Below, piece by piece: positions 46,488-55,875 of a DNA stretch of 64,000 bases (positions are counted from its first letter, which is position 1; every line of letters begins with the position of its first letter). The stretch comes from Pseudomonas chlororaphis subsp. aurantiaca. GTDB lineage: Bacteria; Pseudomonadota; Gammaproteobacteria; Pseudomonadales; Pseudomonadaceae. The position numbers and the translations under genes are program-made. The DNA lies in NCBI RefSeq assembly GCF_013466605.1, contig NZ_CP059162.1, positions 2,852,001-2,916,000 on the forward strand, read 5' to 3'. The notes beneath the pieces are model-generated. The model was not told the origin of the DNA. It worked only from the letters and a program-made list of their open reading frames with translations, and did no database searches.

Positions 46488-48818
46488 ATGACAGGCTACT
46501 CACTGGACGAGCTCCTGGTCTGGATGGATGGGAAATCGAAAACCTTGGGTTGGGACGCACTGGTTTCTTACGATCAAGCCAAGATCAATATGCTGATGGA
46601 ACAGCAGTATGTATCCAAAGTAGGGGCGGAGCAGATTATCCCCCCGATCACTCAGCGCATATCAGGGACAGGTGTCACCAGCGTTATAACCGGGATGGTC
46701 CTGGGCAATCCGCTGTTGTCTTTTGAATCTGCCGACCTGCAGAACTCAAGAGCCAACCTAACGATGCCTTTTCTGGCGGGCACCTATACGACTGAGATTA
46801 GGGCCACTGGAGTGCCGGGGCATATCGACAAGATGAGCACTGCCGTGCCCGGTTGTAACTATGTATTGACCATGGGTATTGATCTGCAGGGCAGTACCGG
46901 AGTGATCAATGATCAAGGGGAAGTTTTCCTCGACCTGGGGGACGGCGTCGATTTCAAGGTCAACTTTGCGGACACCCCTGAAGAGCAGGAAAGAATCGGC
47001 ACCGAGTTCAAGAAGCTCTACCTAGATGCGCCCGACGAAAAGAGGACGTACGTTCTGGGCATGCTTGATGCCGTTGGCGATTACGCCTTGACGCCTGAGA
47101 AGTTCCACATTCGGACTCAGCCGGCACCTGGTGCAAATCTACGGGGAAGTGCCTCGTATGGCGAGGGGGCGGTTGTATTGTTCGTGAAAACAAAAGCAAG
47201 TGCCGGAGAGCCAGAGGGGACTTTTCCTTCGTTAGGCTCGGATTTTCGTTATTTGATTCCGAATAATACGGACTCAGCAGGTTATCCGCTATTCTCAGGA
47301 ACGGTTCTTATTTCAAGTAAAGTGTTATTTAAAAATATCCTTGCGCCATATTATCAAGAGGTGCTCCGTAAAAGTGGCTCTGATATTGAGTTTTCTGTAA
47401 TTAACGGTGATACCTCGGATAGAGTCTGCTCGCTACTGGCACTGGCTGGTGAAAGCAATGTAGGGGTGATTGAGGTAAAAGACAGTTCTTATACAAATCA
47501 TAATGACTTTTATTATTGGTCTGGCAAGGACAAGGAAAAGCTCGATCTGCTTGTGCCTACCGCGGAAATAACTATTTCGACGGCTGGGAATTTATTGAGA
47601 ACAGTGTGGAGTAAGAAATTCAGCACTCCTATTGTTTATTGTCATTATTCCCCTTCCAGCCCGGGGGGGATACGTGAATATTATGAGTATAAAAATATAA
47701 CGGGGGCAGTGGACTTCAGCTCCTCAGCCACTTCTGGTGCCAAGGTTGAGGCTAGTACCAATATAGTTTCATTTGCGTCAACCAATAATAGCGCAGATTC
47801 AACACTTACGGCTAGCTCGGAGCAGCGAGAGGCTTTAGAGAAAAATTTTGCGAATGTTTTTTCATCCCGCATACGCACGGAAATGACTAGGTTTAATGAT
47901 CTTTTTGTGCCACAAATTGATTTGTTTACTCTGGCTAATTTGCTTTTTCCTGAAAAAAATACCTTACAGCTGACCAGCGCCAATCTTCCCGGCGACTTGG
48001 CCTGCTTTGGTCAGTTGGCCTCTGAGCGGAGCAGTTTTAGAATAACCCCGCTGCAACCGGTGGTAGTAGCGGGGCAGACTCAGCAGTTTCGTGTCGACCC
48101 CCCTGATTATACGAGCGAGCCAGTGACCTGGAGTGTCCGGGCGGTTGCCGACGGATTACCTGGATCGATTGACGCCAATGGGCTCTACCGTGCGCCCCCC
48201 GCCGTAGCGGGAGTTTCGGCGCATCAGGATATGATCACGGCGACCATGGGGACGGGGACCGGTTTGAAACAAGCCAGCGCCGTGGCGGTAGTCGTCAATC
48301 ATGCCATTACCGTGAACCCGGCGTTCAAGTTTTATGATCCAGTGATAGGGGGAGTAGAACTGAGCGCCGCGACGCAAGGCGCCAGCGTCGAGTGGCGAAT
48401 CGTCAGTGGTGGCGGCACATTGACCACATCTACAGGCTTGAGCACCACATTTACAGCGCCTCCTGCAACGAGCGCTCCCACTCAGGTGAGCGTCATTGAA
48501 GCGCGGGATGCTGAGCAAGGCGATATCGGTCGCTCGACGGTCCTGACGCTGAAATCCGGCACGATGTTGGGCCTTGAAATAATCCCGGTCTCGATTGAGG
48601 CATGCGGTCCATCGGCGCAGATTCAGTTGAATGTCCTAAACGATGAAGCTAATTCATCAGATTACCAGTGGGAAGTGTTGTCGGGTGGTGGAATTGTAAA
48701 AGACGGACTCTATACCGCTCCGGAGCTTGTAGAGGATAGCTGCGCAATCGTCTGGGTGACTCTCGCTTATGGCTCGATGCGACTATACGGCTATGCAGTC
48801 ATCCCGCTGAAACGATGA
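46488..48818 (+). CDS. Modular ~780-residue protein with Ig-like C-terminus (copy 2)
   Basis: A 776-residue paralogue of 15331-17676, same ATG and AAGGAG context. Identity is near-complete to about residue 262 (FRYLIPNNTD). The central ~215 residues then differ (SGTVLISSKVLFKNILAPYY, KKFSTPIVYCHYSPSSPGGI), and near-identity resumes at VPQIDLFTLANLLFPEKNTL. The Ig-like C-terminus is conserved. The shared ends with a swapped middle suggest a variable recognition or activity segment held between structural modules. The Rhs-core ORF that should overlap its stop is decayed. Confidence 0.7.
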   Translation: MTGYSLDELLVWMDGKSKTLGWDALVSYDQAKINMLMEQQYVSKVGAEQIIPPITQRISGTGVTSVITGMVLGNPLLSFESADLQNSRANLTMPFLAGTYTTEIRATGVPGHIDKMSTAVPGCNYVLTMGIDLQGSTGVINDQGEVFLDLGDGVDFKVNFADTPEEQERIGTEFKKLYLDAPDEKRTYVLGMLDAVGDYALTPEKFHIRTQPAPGANLRGSASYGEGAVVLFVKTKASAGEPEGTFPSLGSDFRYLIPNNTDSAGYPLFSGTVLISSKVLFKNILAPYYQEVLRKSGSDIEFSVINGDTSDRVCSLLALAGESNVGVIEVKDSSYTNHNDFYYWSGKDKEKLDLLVPTAEITISTAGNLLRTVWSKKFSTPIVYCHYSPSSPGGIREYYEYKNITGAVDFSSSATSGAKVEASTNIVSFASTNNSADSTLTASSEQREALEKNFANVFSSRIRTEMTRFNDLFVPQIDLFTLANLLFPEKNTLQLTSANLPGDLACFGQLASERSSFRITPLQPVVVAGQTQQFRVDPPDYTSEPVTWSVRAVADGLPGSIDANGLYRAPPAVAGVSAHQDMITATMGTGTGLKQASAVAVVVNHAITVNPAFKFYDPVIGGVELSAATQGASVEWRIVSGGGTLTTSTGLSTTFTAPPATSAPTQVSVIEARDAEQGDIGRSTVLTLKSGTMLGLEIIPVSIEACGPSAQIQLNVLNDEANSSDYQWEVLSGGGIVKDGLYTAPELVEDSCAIVWVTLAYGSMRLYGYAVIPLKR

Positions 48819-48849
48819 ATGGATCTTTGCACTCTTAAGTCCAAAGTGG

Positions 48850-49345
48850 TACAGGGCTGGGATGGCCAGATGTGCAATGACGGTAAGTCGCTCAGGCAGA
48901 AACGTAAGCGTTGCGCATATGTAACTAATTACATGGAAAACTGTTTTGGAGCTGAATGAATGCTGCTCGAAATATAAATTATAAGCTTAAAATATATTCA
49001 TTATTAAGCAAGTAGCTTTGCTAGTGCGAATGTTCGCAGTTGGTGAATGGTTGACTTGTTATTCAGGAGAACTACTTCATGAACAATGATGTCAATACCC
49101 TTGTGGAGTCAGAGTCGCTCGCCGCAACACCACAAAATGTATTCTTTGAGGCTTATAATCTGCGCGGTTTAATGTCGTCGGTTAACCACCGTACAGGTTC
49201 ATTTCAAGCATCCGTCATATTGGCTCAATTTTTCCATCATCTCCGATACCCAGTCATCTAGGGGTTCTCAATCATAGCTGCAATATGTACGGCAGCTACT
49301 GCATGTTTTGGGCTTGACGTTCGAGTCAATGGATTCAGCCTGAAA
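48850..49345 (+). pseudogene. Decayed Rhs-core tail and Rhs shell 5' end
   Basis: 48869-48970 is similar to 18488-18602, including the CAMTVSRSG and Cys...His motif codons of the deamidase-like tail, but stops interrupt it. 49000-49261 matches the leader and first 60 codons of the shell gene at 19027 (LVESESLAATPQNVFFEAYN, SSVNHRTGSFQASVILAQ) before a stop at 49259-49261. Weaker similarity continues to ~49345. Locus 2 therefore once had the same gene order as locus 1. Confidence 0.75.
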
Positions 49346-49427
49346 ACCTTGATAAACCTATCGATGCTGCCTACGATGTTTGGATAAAGATTTAAAGACT
49401 CCCTATACGCAGAAGAGGATCAGAATT

Positions 49428-52400
49428 ATGAGTTACAATTATCTCGACTATTTCTCTGAGGCTTACAATAGCAGTGCATTACAGTCAGGTGTTTCTCCGC
49501 AAACCGGGATTTTCCAGGCGACGTTAACTATCGCCAGTATCAGCAGAGGAATACAAGAGCCGGTTGATTTTACTCTTAATCTTGCGATCGGGATCCAGTC
49601 GGCGCCCAAATCAAGAGCTGAATCCGCTGCACGCCAGGTCAGCGCCGCACATCAGACCAAGTCCGAAATTGATGAGGCACTACTGAATGCAAGTCTTAAT
49701 ATCCCCTATATTGATCTCAATAGACTGAAAATATTTTTTTCCAGTGGAAAGGCTGAGGAGCTGACACGTTCTGGTGATACCTACACCATGCCTTATCATC
49801 GTCTGGATGATGTAAAAATTGAAAGGATTCTGATTGATTTTACTTCAACTTACTATTATCGGGTGGCCTACAAAGGCGGGGTGGTCGAATACTACAATCA
49901 TTATGGATATCTTCTGGTACGGGCCTCCGCTGCCGGCCATGTACTTCGGTTCACATACGACTCTGATTATCGGTGTACGCACATCGGGAGTGATGGGGCT
50001 GGTGAAATACTTGTTGCATACGGCGAAAATAATACACTGACCATTACAAAAAAAAATCCTGGCATGTCTGATCTTGTGACGAAGGTCTATACCACCAGGA
50101 AATACCGGGGTACCAAAGACGAGCAGGACCAAAAGCTCTACCCGGAGGACTGTGTTGAAAGCGTCAGCCTGTCAAATGACGATGATCACCGCTATCGCTT
50201 CGAATATAAAGCCCCGGTGAATAACCTCCCGGAAGTCCTTTACTCCGTCACCACGCCCTATGGCATGAGGCAGCAGGCAATCTATACGGCGGTGAAATAC
50301 GGGAAGACTGAGGACCAAAAAGACAACTATATTGCGGTAGTCAGCCGTCTCGAAACCCTGAACAATATTCCCGCTGGGGAACAGTCCGAGCCATTAGCCC
50401 GGATGGGTTATACCGAATATGACTATATTTCCGGGAACCCGACCGATTCCGAATTCCATAATTTCACTGGCTATGAAGATTCGGACACGTACAGGCCGGT
50501 CTCAGGTATAGATAACTGTATACGTAAAAAAGCTGACTATACGTACACCGTCATCGAAAAGAAAGTTGACCCGACCAAGACTAAAACAACAGAGGTAGTT
50601 AGCCGGACCTATAACAGATTTCATTTGATTGAAAAAGAAGTATTCTCATTTGATAGTAAAGACTACTATGAAATAACCCGGTCCTACAAATACCCCATCA
50701 CGGCGGGGGTTGGTGTTGAAGATCAGCCCAAGAACTTTATGTTCTGGACCACTTGCACAACAACATCTCAGTTGATAAAGGATGGAAAAAAAGATCCGAA
50801 AGCCGTGAGGGCTGAAGTCGAGTCCAGAAAATTCGACAACTACGGCAATTTAGAGAGCAGCACCCCCACGACCGGAATCACAATGATCCACACCTATTAT
50901 GAGGCCGTCCCCACCGAAAAAGGCTGCCCTCCGGCCCCCGATGGCATGCCCCTCTATATCAAAAGCACGTCTATCACCCCTAATCAACTGGCAACAGACA
51001 AGCCGGCCTCTAAAGTGGAAGAATTCACCTATCTTTCGCTCACCGGGAATATGTATTCCGTCACCATCAACCCTGCCCCGGATGGATCAGGTAATGTTTT
51101 TACCGTTACCCCCTCTATGGTGTTGCTGGAAACGACGACGAAAAATGGGATGTTGATGAGCAAAAAATCATATGAAGGTGCGAAGGGAGCCACGCCGGAC
51201 TCACTACTGACCGGGGTTCTGATAGAGGAAACTTCCTCTTCTGGTGGGAGAACAGATCGGACTGAAGTCACCTGGAAATTCGAGGATAACAATACCAAAT
51301 TACGTCAGGAGACGACATTCCATACCAATTTGACGACGAAACCTGAAACCAGGGAGTCCAGAGCAGGCGGCGGAAAAATAACGTGGCTGGGGACAGGTCA
51401 GACGGATACTGAGATCGCCCCAAATGCGTCAAAGACAAAGTTCGAATACAACACTAAAGGACAACTGAAAAAAAGAACCGCATTTTACGGCACTGAGTAT
51501 GCGCAGGAGGAGACATTCAATTTCACACTCTGGGAAAAACTGAAGTTTGGCTCATATTATGGCAATACGCTTAAATACAGTAAACAAAAGGCGTCTTCGA
51601 GGGAGTATGCACTGAATCGCGACCTGCAGGTGGAAGCCGTCACAGAACCAGATATTCCCGCTCCCAATAGCCTGTTCAGGAATCGTTACACGGCAGATGG
51701 CTCACTTTACACCCACTCTGTTTTTGATCTGTCAGATAAGTCCACCATCAGCAAAGTAGCCACCCACACCATTAATCCGATGTCAGTCAGCACGTTAAAT
51801 GCAGACGGCTCATCCCCCTGGGAAGCTTTCGATCCGGTTAACAGGGCAGAGACAAAAAGCATGGCTCTGGCTGATGTTATATATTTTAGTGAACTCAGTG
51901 TGTACGGCTCGGTTTTCAGGACGGGATACACCCAGACGGTAAAATCGGACAGCGGAAAAGAAGAGGTAAAAAAAGTCATTCTACGTCAGAACATTTATGA
52001 TGGTTTTGGCCGGCTGGTCCGCACTTCGGGTGTGCAGATGAAACCCAATCCCTCGGGGCCAGATATTGTTCAGGAGATACACCCGACAACATTTGAGTAC
52101 GACCAGTTTGATCGCCTCAAGACGGAAAAGTCATACGAGAGCTATAGTGATGGCGAGGATAAGTGGACGGATAAGCTTCAGCAAACAACAACTTACACCT
52201 ACAGCTCGCATATCCCCTGCATGTACTTACCGGTAGAAGTCAAATGCGTGGCCGAAGAGTCGGTCGATCCGACGACAACGAAAAACATCATGTTCGCCAC
52301 CCGGACTTATGATGGATTTGCCCGCCTGACTCGTCAGGAGACACCCGGCGATACGTCCACGACAACGGTGACAGAGTCATATAGTTATGCTAGGACGATA

Positions 52401-53852
52401 GATAATGAGCCCAGTCGTGTTCAAAAAAACCGGGGCTCCGTTGAGCACAGCTACAATGCAACAACAGAATTACTGGAGTCAACGACCCTGGTCAATGATA
52501 CCAGTCCCGCTCAGACTGCGGCGACAAAATCAACATTTGAGTATGATAAAACCACCCGGCTATTAAAGAAGGAGGCAATAGGGTTAACCAGCGATGATAA
52601 GTTACTCAGCCAGTACGCTTATATTTATAATGCCAACGAGCAGGTCACGCTCATGGAGTGCTCAATTCCTGAAATTAATGAGGTGTCTAAGGGGGCTTAT
52701 GTCTCTTCATACATGTACACGACACTTCAGGGTGATATGAGGCTTGCGGATTTTGGTGTTCAGGCGACTGCAAAAGCAATACCACGCAGCCTGTGGAAAG
52801 AAGAGTATGTCTACAATAAAATTGGACAATTAGTGCAGGTTTGTATTACGACGAACGATGGTGACTTACAAATAGACATATCACTTGATTACCTTGGGCA
52901 AAGTCAGGGTTATGATGCTGGGGATGTCGATGTAATATACATAAGTATGTTCGATACGAAGCAACGCTTCACCTGGCTTAACTCGTCATTAAGTTTTTTG
53001 AGTAACGAGAAGGGTATGGAGAAAGAGCGAGTATATGTCTTTAGCGTGGGTGCAAAGTCTGAATCATTTAAAGTGGAGCAGGACTTTAACAGTGATTTAA
53101 AAATATCCGCGCGAAACATTAGTCGCCGGCGGGGAAGTGGAGACAAAGGTCTATACAAAGCTGTATATGGATATGGTACCAGTGCAGGAGCACCACTGAA
53201 GTCATCCATCCATACGGCTAATGGTCAGGAAATACAGAACCTTAAATACGAATTTAATGGTATGTCCCGATTTTATAGAGTGGATAGTACCGCTGAGAAG
53301 ATATACGAGAAATATTCATACAATAATGACAGGGTCACCGGTTTCCGGGACAAGTATGGCGCGCTGCAGGCATTTACCTATGACCGTAACGGCAATGTGC
53401 TCACGGATAACCAGCAGTCCACACTGCGTTACAATGCATTAAACAGCATTGGGTCGTTCGATAAAAACACGGATCACGGTATAGAACGGACAGAGTATTT
53501 CTATACGCCTGATGGCAAGCTCCTGAAGGTATTAGATAAATCCACTAATCAGTCAATTTACTATCTTTATGAAGGGGATGCTGTGATCGGGGAGCTGGAG
53601 GCCATTAATGGTGTGGTGACTGCCAGGGCTTTCTATCTGCGGGTCGCAGGCATCATGCTGGGACGTTACATCACGGTTCTGGCAGCATCGGGGGAAGAAG
53701 CAAAGCACTTTTTGGATATGTATATCACCGATGCGGTCGGAAGTGTCCTTGGTGTTCAACGGTATACGCAAGATAGTATGGAACCTCCAGCAGTGCAGTA
53801 TTACACCTATACTGACTATGGGGAACGACGTGATGGGGGATTTACCCAGTGA
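49428..53852 (+). CDS. Split Rhs shell protein without core/toxin (copy 2)
   Basis: A 1474-residue YD-repeat shell; ATG 49428 (MSYNYLDYFSEAYNSSALQS) is preferred to 49380 for its match to copy 1 and an AGAGGA upstream. YD repeats include YDGFGRLVRTSGVQ and YDRNGNVLTDNQQSTLRYNA. It is clearly related to 19027-23181 but much diverged, so it is an old paralogue or a separate acquisition. It ends YTDYGERRDGGFTQ, again immediately before the Rhs core that is supplied by the next ORF. No N-terminal secretion or PAAR domain is visible, unlike T6SS-linked Rhs proteins. Confidence 0.8.
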   Translation: MSYNYLDYFSEAYNSSALQSGVSPQTGIFQATLTIASISRGIQEPVDFTLNLAIGIQSAPKSRAESAARQVSAAHQTKSEIDEALLNASLNIPYIDLNRLKIFFSSGKAEELTRSGDTYTMPYHRLDDVKIERILIDFTSTYYYRVAYKGGVVEYYNHYGYLLVRASAAGHVLRFTYDSDYRCTHIGSDGAGEILVAYGENNTLTITKKNPGMSDLVTKVYTTRKYRGTKDEQDQKLYPEDCVESVSLSNDDDHRYRFEYKAPVNNLPEVLYSVTTPYGMRQQAIYTAVKYGKTEDQKDNYIAVVSRLETLNNIPAGEQSEPLARMGYTEYDYISGNPTDSEFHNFTGYEDSDTYRPVSGIDNCIRKKADYTYTVIEKKVDPTKTKTTEVVSRTYNRFHLIEKEVFSFDSKDYYEITRSYKYPITAGVGVEDQPKNFMFWTTCTTTSQLIKDGKKDPKAVRAEVESRKFDNYGNLESSTPTTGITMIHTYYEAVPTEKGCPPAPDGMPLYIKSTSITPNQLATDKPASKVEEFTYLSLTGNMYSVTINPAPDGSGNVFTVTPSMVLLETTTKNGMLMSKKSYEGAKGATPDSLLTGVLIEETSSSGGRTDRTEVTWKFEDNNTKLRQETTFHTNLTTKPETRESRAGGGKITWLGTGQTDTEIAPNASKTKFEYNTKGQLKKRTAFYGTEYAQEETFNFTLWEKLKFGSYYGNTLKYSKQKASSREYALNRDLQVEAVTEPDIPAPNSLFRNRYTADGSLYTHSVFDLSDKSTISKVATHTINPMSVSTLNADGSSPWEAFDPVNRAETKSMALADVIYFSELSVYGSVFRTGYTQTVKSDSGKEEVKKVILRQNIYDGFGRLVRTSGVQMKPNPSGPDIVQEIHPTTFEYDQFDRLKTEKSYESYSDGEDKWTDKLQQTTTYTYSSHIPCMYLPVEVKCVAEESVDPTTTKNIMFATRTYDGFARLTRQETPGDTSTTTVTESYSYARTIDNEPSRVQKNRGSVEHSYNATTELLESTTLVNDTSPAQTAATKSTFEYDKTTRLLKKEAIGLTSDDKLLSQYAYIYNANEQVTLMECSIPEINEVSKGAYVSSYMYTTLQGDMRLADFGVQATAKAIPRSLWKEEYVYNKIGQLVQVCITTNDGDLQIDISLDYLGQSQGYDAGDVDVIYISMFDTKQRFTWLNSSLSFLSNEKGMEKERVYVFSVGAKSESFKVEQDFNSDLKISARNISRRRGSGDKGLYKAVYGYGTSAGAPLKSSIHTANGQEIQNLKYEFNGMSRFYRVDSTAEKIYEKYSYNNDRVTGFRDKYGALQAFTYDRNGNVLTDNQQSTLRYNALNSIGSFDKNTDHGIERTEYFYTPDGKLLKVLDKSTNQSIYYLYEGDAVIGELEAINGVVTARAFYLRVAGIMLGRYITVLAASGEEAKHFLDMYITDAVGSVLGVQRYTQDSMEPPAVQYYTYTDYGERRDGGFTQ

Positions 53853-53886
53853 GCTCAACATGCAGGGTTGAAATGACATAGAGTAC

Positions 53887-53926
53887 GCTGACTAACTGTG
53901 CCTGATATCACTACACGTTAGTCAGC
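53887..53926. other. 10-bp perfect hairpin between Rhs shell and core genes
   Basis: GCTGACTAAC and GTTAGTCAGC flank a 20-base loop between the shell stop (53852) and the core start (53957). There is no T-run. It could be an attenuator, an RNA-processing site or a trace of cassette exchange. Confidence 0.5.
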
Positions 53927-53956
53927 CCATATAGTTCATAGGAGGCTGAATCAATC

Positions 53957-54913
53957 ATGGCAAAACGTCAAAAAAACGCGGCTCCCACCCCGGCACCGTT
54001 ACAGGATACGCCCGTAACGCGCAGTATGCTGGATACTTTTACCCCAATCGGCTTTATGGGTTACCGACTTGATCAAGCGAGCGGATGCTACATTCTCGGC
54101 AATGGTTATCGACTCTACAATCCAGTGATGCGTGCATTTTATTCTCCAGATAGTGAGAGTCCTTTTGGTAAAGGAGGGATCAGTCGTTACCATTATTGTT
54201 ACCTGGACCCGATAAATTTATATGACCCGACGGGACGTTTCAGCTGGTGGGCATTTGGAGGGATCTTACTTGGAGTTCTGGGGATTGTTGTGGGTATTTT
54301 AGCAGCCATCCCTACGGGAGGAGCCAGCCTGACTGCTACCGCTGCCGGTTTTGCGGTAGTCGCTGCAGCAACTGGGGCTGCAGCGATTGGAACGGGAGTT
54401 GCTGCGTTTGTTTACGAGGCCAAGGGCGACCAGGACAAAGCTGATTTGCTTGGAAAGATTTCGCTTGGATTAGGCGGTATTTCCTTTGGTGTGGCTTCTA
54501 TTGGAGCTGCAGCAGCCCCAACTACCGCAGCGCTCTCTCTCTCGGGTGGTGCCAAGTTACTGGCTGGTATCGGTGGTGTTACACAAGTGCTTGGGGGCTC
54601 GACGGTACTCACTGGCGTAGCCACTGGAAATGAGACGCTTGTAAAAGTCGGCGCGATAGCCGTTGGGGTTGGTGCCGCCCTTAGCACAGTGGGGATAGCA
54701 CCTGCCGCTATATCGAAGGCCGCACCTCGAACTGCCCGTGTTCTGACCGGTCCGAGACCAGCCATCCTACGGCCGACAAGTGCTGTGAGAGGGGGCGCTG
54801 TGAGAAATCAGTTTCATGCTGGAGCGACTGGTACCAAGTACCAGCCGCCTGGATTAGGTGATACTATGAGTGGAGTACTGTCGAAAATACCCCATCCTCG
54901 AGTGGGGGTGTGA
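53957..54913 (+). CDS. Stand-alone Rhs-core protein, short or truncated tail
   Basis: A 318-residue protein with AGGAGG upstream. The Rhs core lies at ~residues 35-95 (GNGYRLYNPVMRAFYSPDSE, DPINLYDPTGRFSWWAFGG). A long Gly/Ala-rich hydrophobic stretch (~95-255) follows, similar in style to the other core proteins. Only ~60 residues remain after it (NQFHAGATGTKYQPPGLGDT), with no catalytic motif, and downstream DNA is degraded. The toxin domain has probably been lost or replaced by debris. Confidence 0.7.
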   Translation: MAKRQKNAAPTPAPLQDTPVTRSMLDTFTPIGFMGYRLDQASGCYILGNGYRLYNPVMRAFYSPDSESPFGKGGISRYHYCYLDPINLYDPTGRFSWWAFGGILLGVLGIVVGILAAIPTGGASLTATAAGFAVVAAATGAAAIGTGVAAFVYEAKGDQDKADLLGKISLGLGGISFGVASIGAAAAPTTAALSLSGGAKLLAGIGGVTQVLGGSTVLTGVATGNETLVKVGAIAVGVGAALSTVGIAPAAISKAAPRTARVLTGPRPAILRPTSAVRGGAVRNQFHAGATGTKYQPPGLGDTMSGVLSKIPHPRVGV

Positions 54914-55320
54914 CTGGGGGGCCATTAATCTGACTGGCATCCCGCCTGGTGCCGAACACGACATGAACATCGCAGCAAACATCTGCGTGAGTGCGGCTGC
55001 CATGCAACCGCACTCTTCTTCATTTATTCTGTTTCACATGTTTTAATACTGTTAGGTAAGCTGAATGGTCGCGGTAGGAATGGCAGTCACGAGTTTGGAT
55101 ACAACATATGGCGGCTTTACGGAGCAGGCCGCGTTTAGCTATGCCCCCACTGAAGGCTATGACGCTGAGCCAAGCTGAGGGCGATTTTGTTAAAGGCATT
55201 GTGGGTGAAGACATGTATTCGGTGCATTTTTCTGGTGCAGACTATCAAACTAGGCATGGTGCTCCACGCCGCAGCAAGTTAGCCCACAAGGATGGACGCG
55301 GTACAAATGACCTGCGTCAA
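54914..55320. other. Degraded DNA after the split Rhs locus 2
   Basis: No intact gene is supported. A frame around 55160-55320 contains a protein-like stretch (GDFVKGIVGEDMYSVHFSGA) that might be left from a toxin tail. The family cannot be assigned. Confidence 0.3.
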
Positions 55321-55571
55321 TCAATGCCTCCCAATAGCATCGACGACTGCGTAGCCGTCCGCGGCCTTGTTCCAGGCGCGTGCAAAACAGGTATATCCCG
55401 TCGCGTCCTGCCGTAGCAATTTGCCCGGATTGCCGAGCAGTCCGAGAAAAGCAAACGTCTGCCCCAAGAACTGATCGGCTTCCAGTTTAGTCTGCAGTAG
55501 TGCGGCTAAGCCGTCGAAGCGACGATGCATGTCGGTGACGCCGGCGGCGTCTAGGATACACGTAGCGTGGC
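55321..55571 (-). pseudogene. IS66-family TnpB (OrfB) remnant
   Basis: The minus strand reads DAAGVTDMHRRFDGLAALLQ, TKLEADQFLGQTFAFLGLLG, then KLLRQDATGYTCFAR. This is a degraded version of the IS66 TnpB pattern (VDMRxGFDGLAALVQ...FSGHLFVFRGRRGxxIKLL). Several conserved residues are altered and the ends are missing. It is a relic only. Confidence 0.6.
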
Positions 55572-55875
55572 TTTACCCTCGCCAATAACCAGTTCAGAAT
55601 GAATCCTGAATGGAGGTCGGACGGCTTGCGAGGCATCCGTTGACGCTTCGATTACTTGGACAAGAAAAACGTTGCATGTTGCTTAACCAGTTCAGAAGGC
55701 ACTCTTCTGATGCTGACACAGTCAGCGAAACACCAGATTAACATTGACTTCATGCACGCGAACGACAGACGATAAGGAGGTGGCCGGCGGAAGCGCGGCC
55801 TCGACGATCTAACGTTAGAAGTATAACGGAAGTTGGGGCAGGGGCCAGTTCGAGGGCAGTGGTATCCAAGGAGTG
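55572..55875. other. Mobile-element debris before IS481
   Basis: No gene is seen in this stretch between the IS66 relic and the IS481 left end. It contains no clear terminal repeat or RNA structure. Confidence 0.3.
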
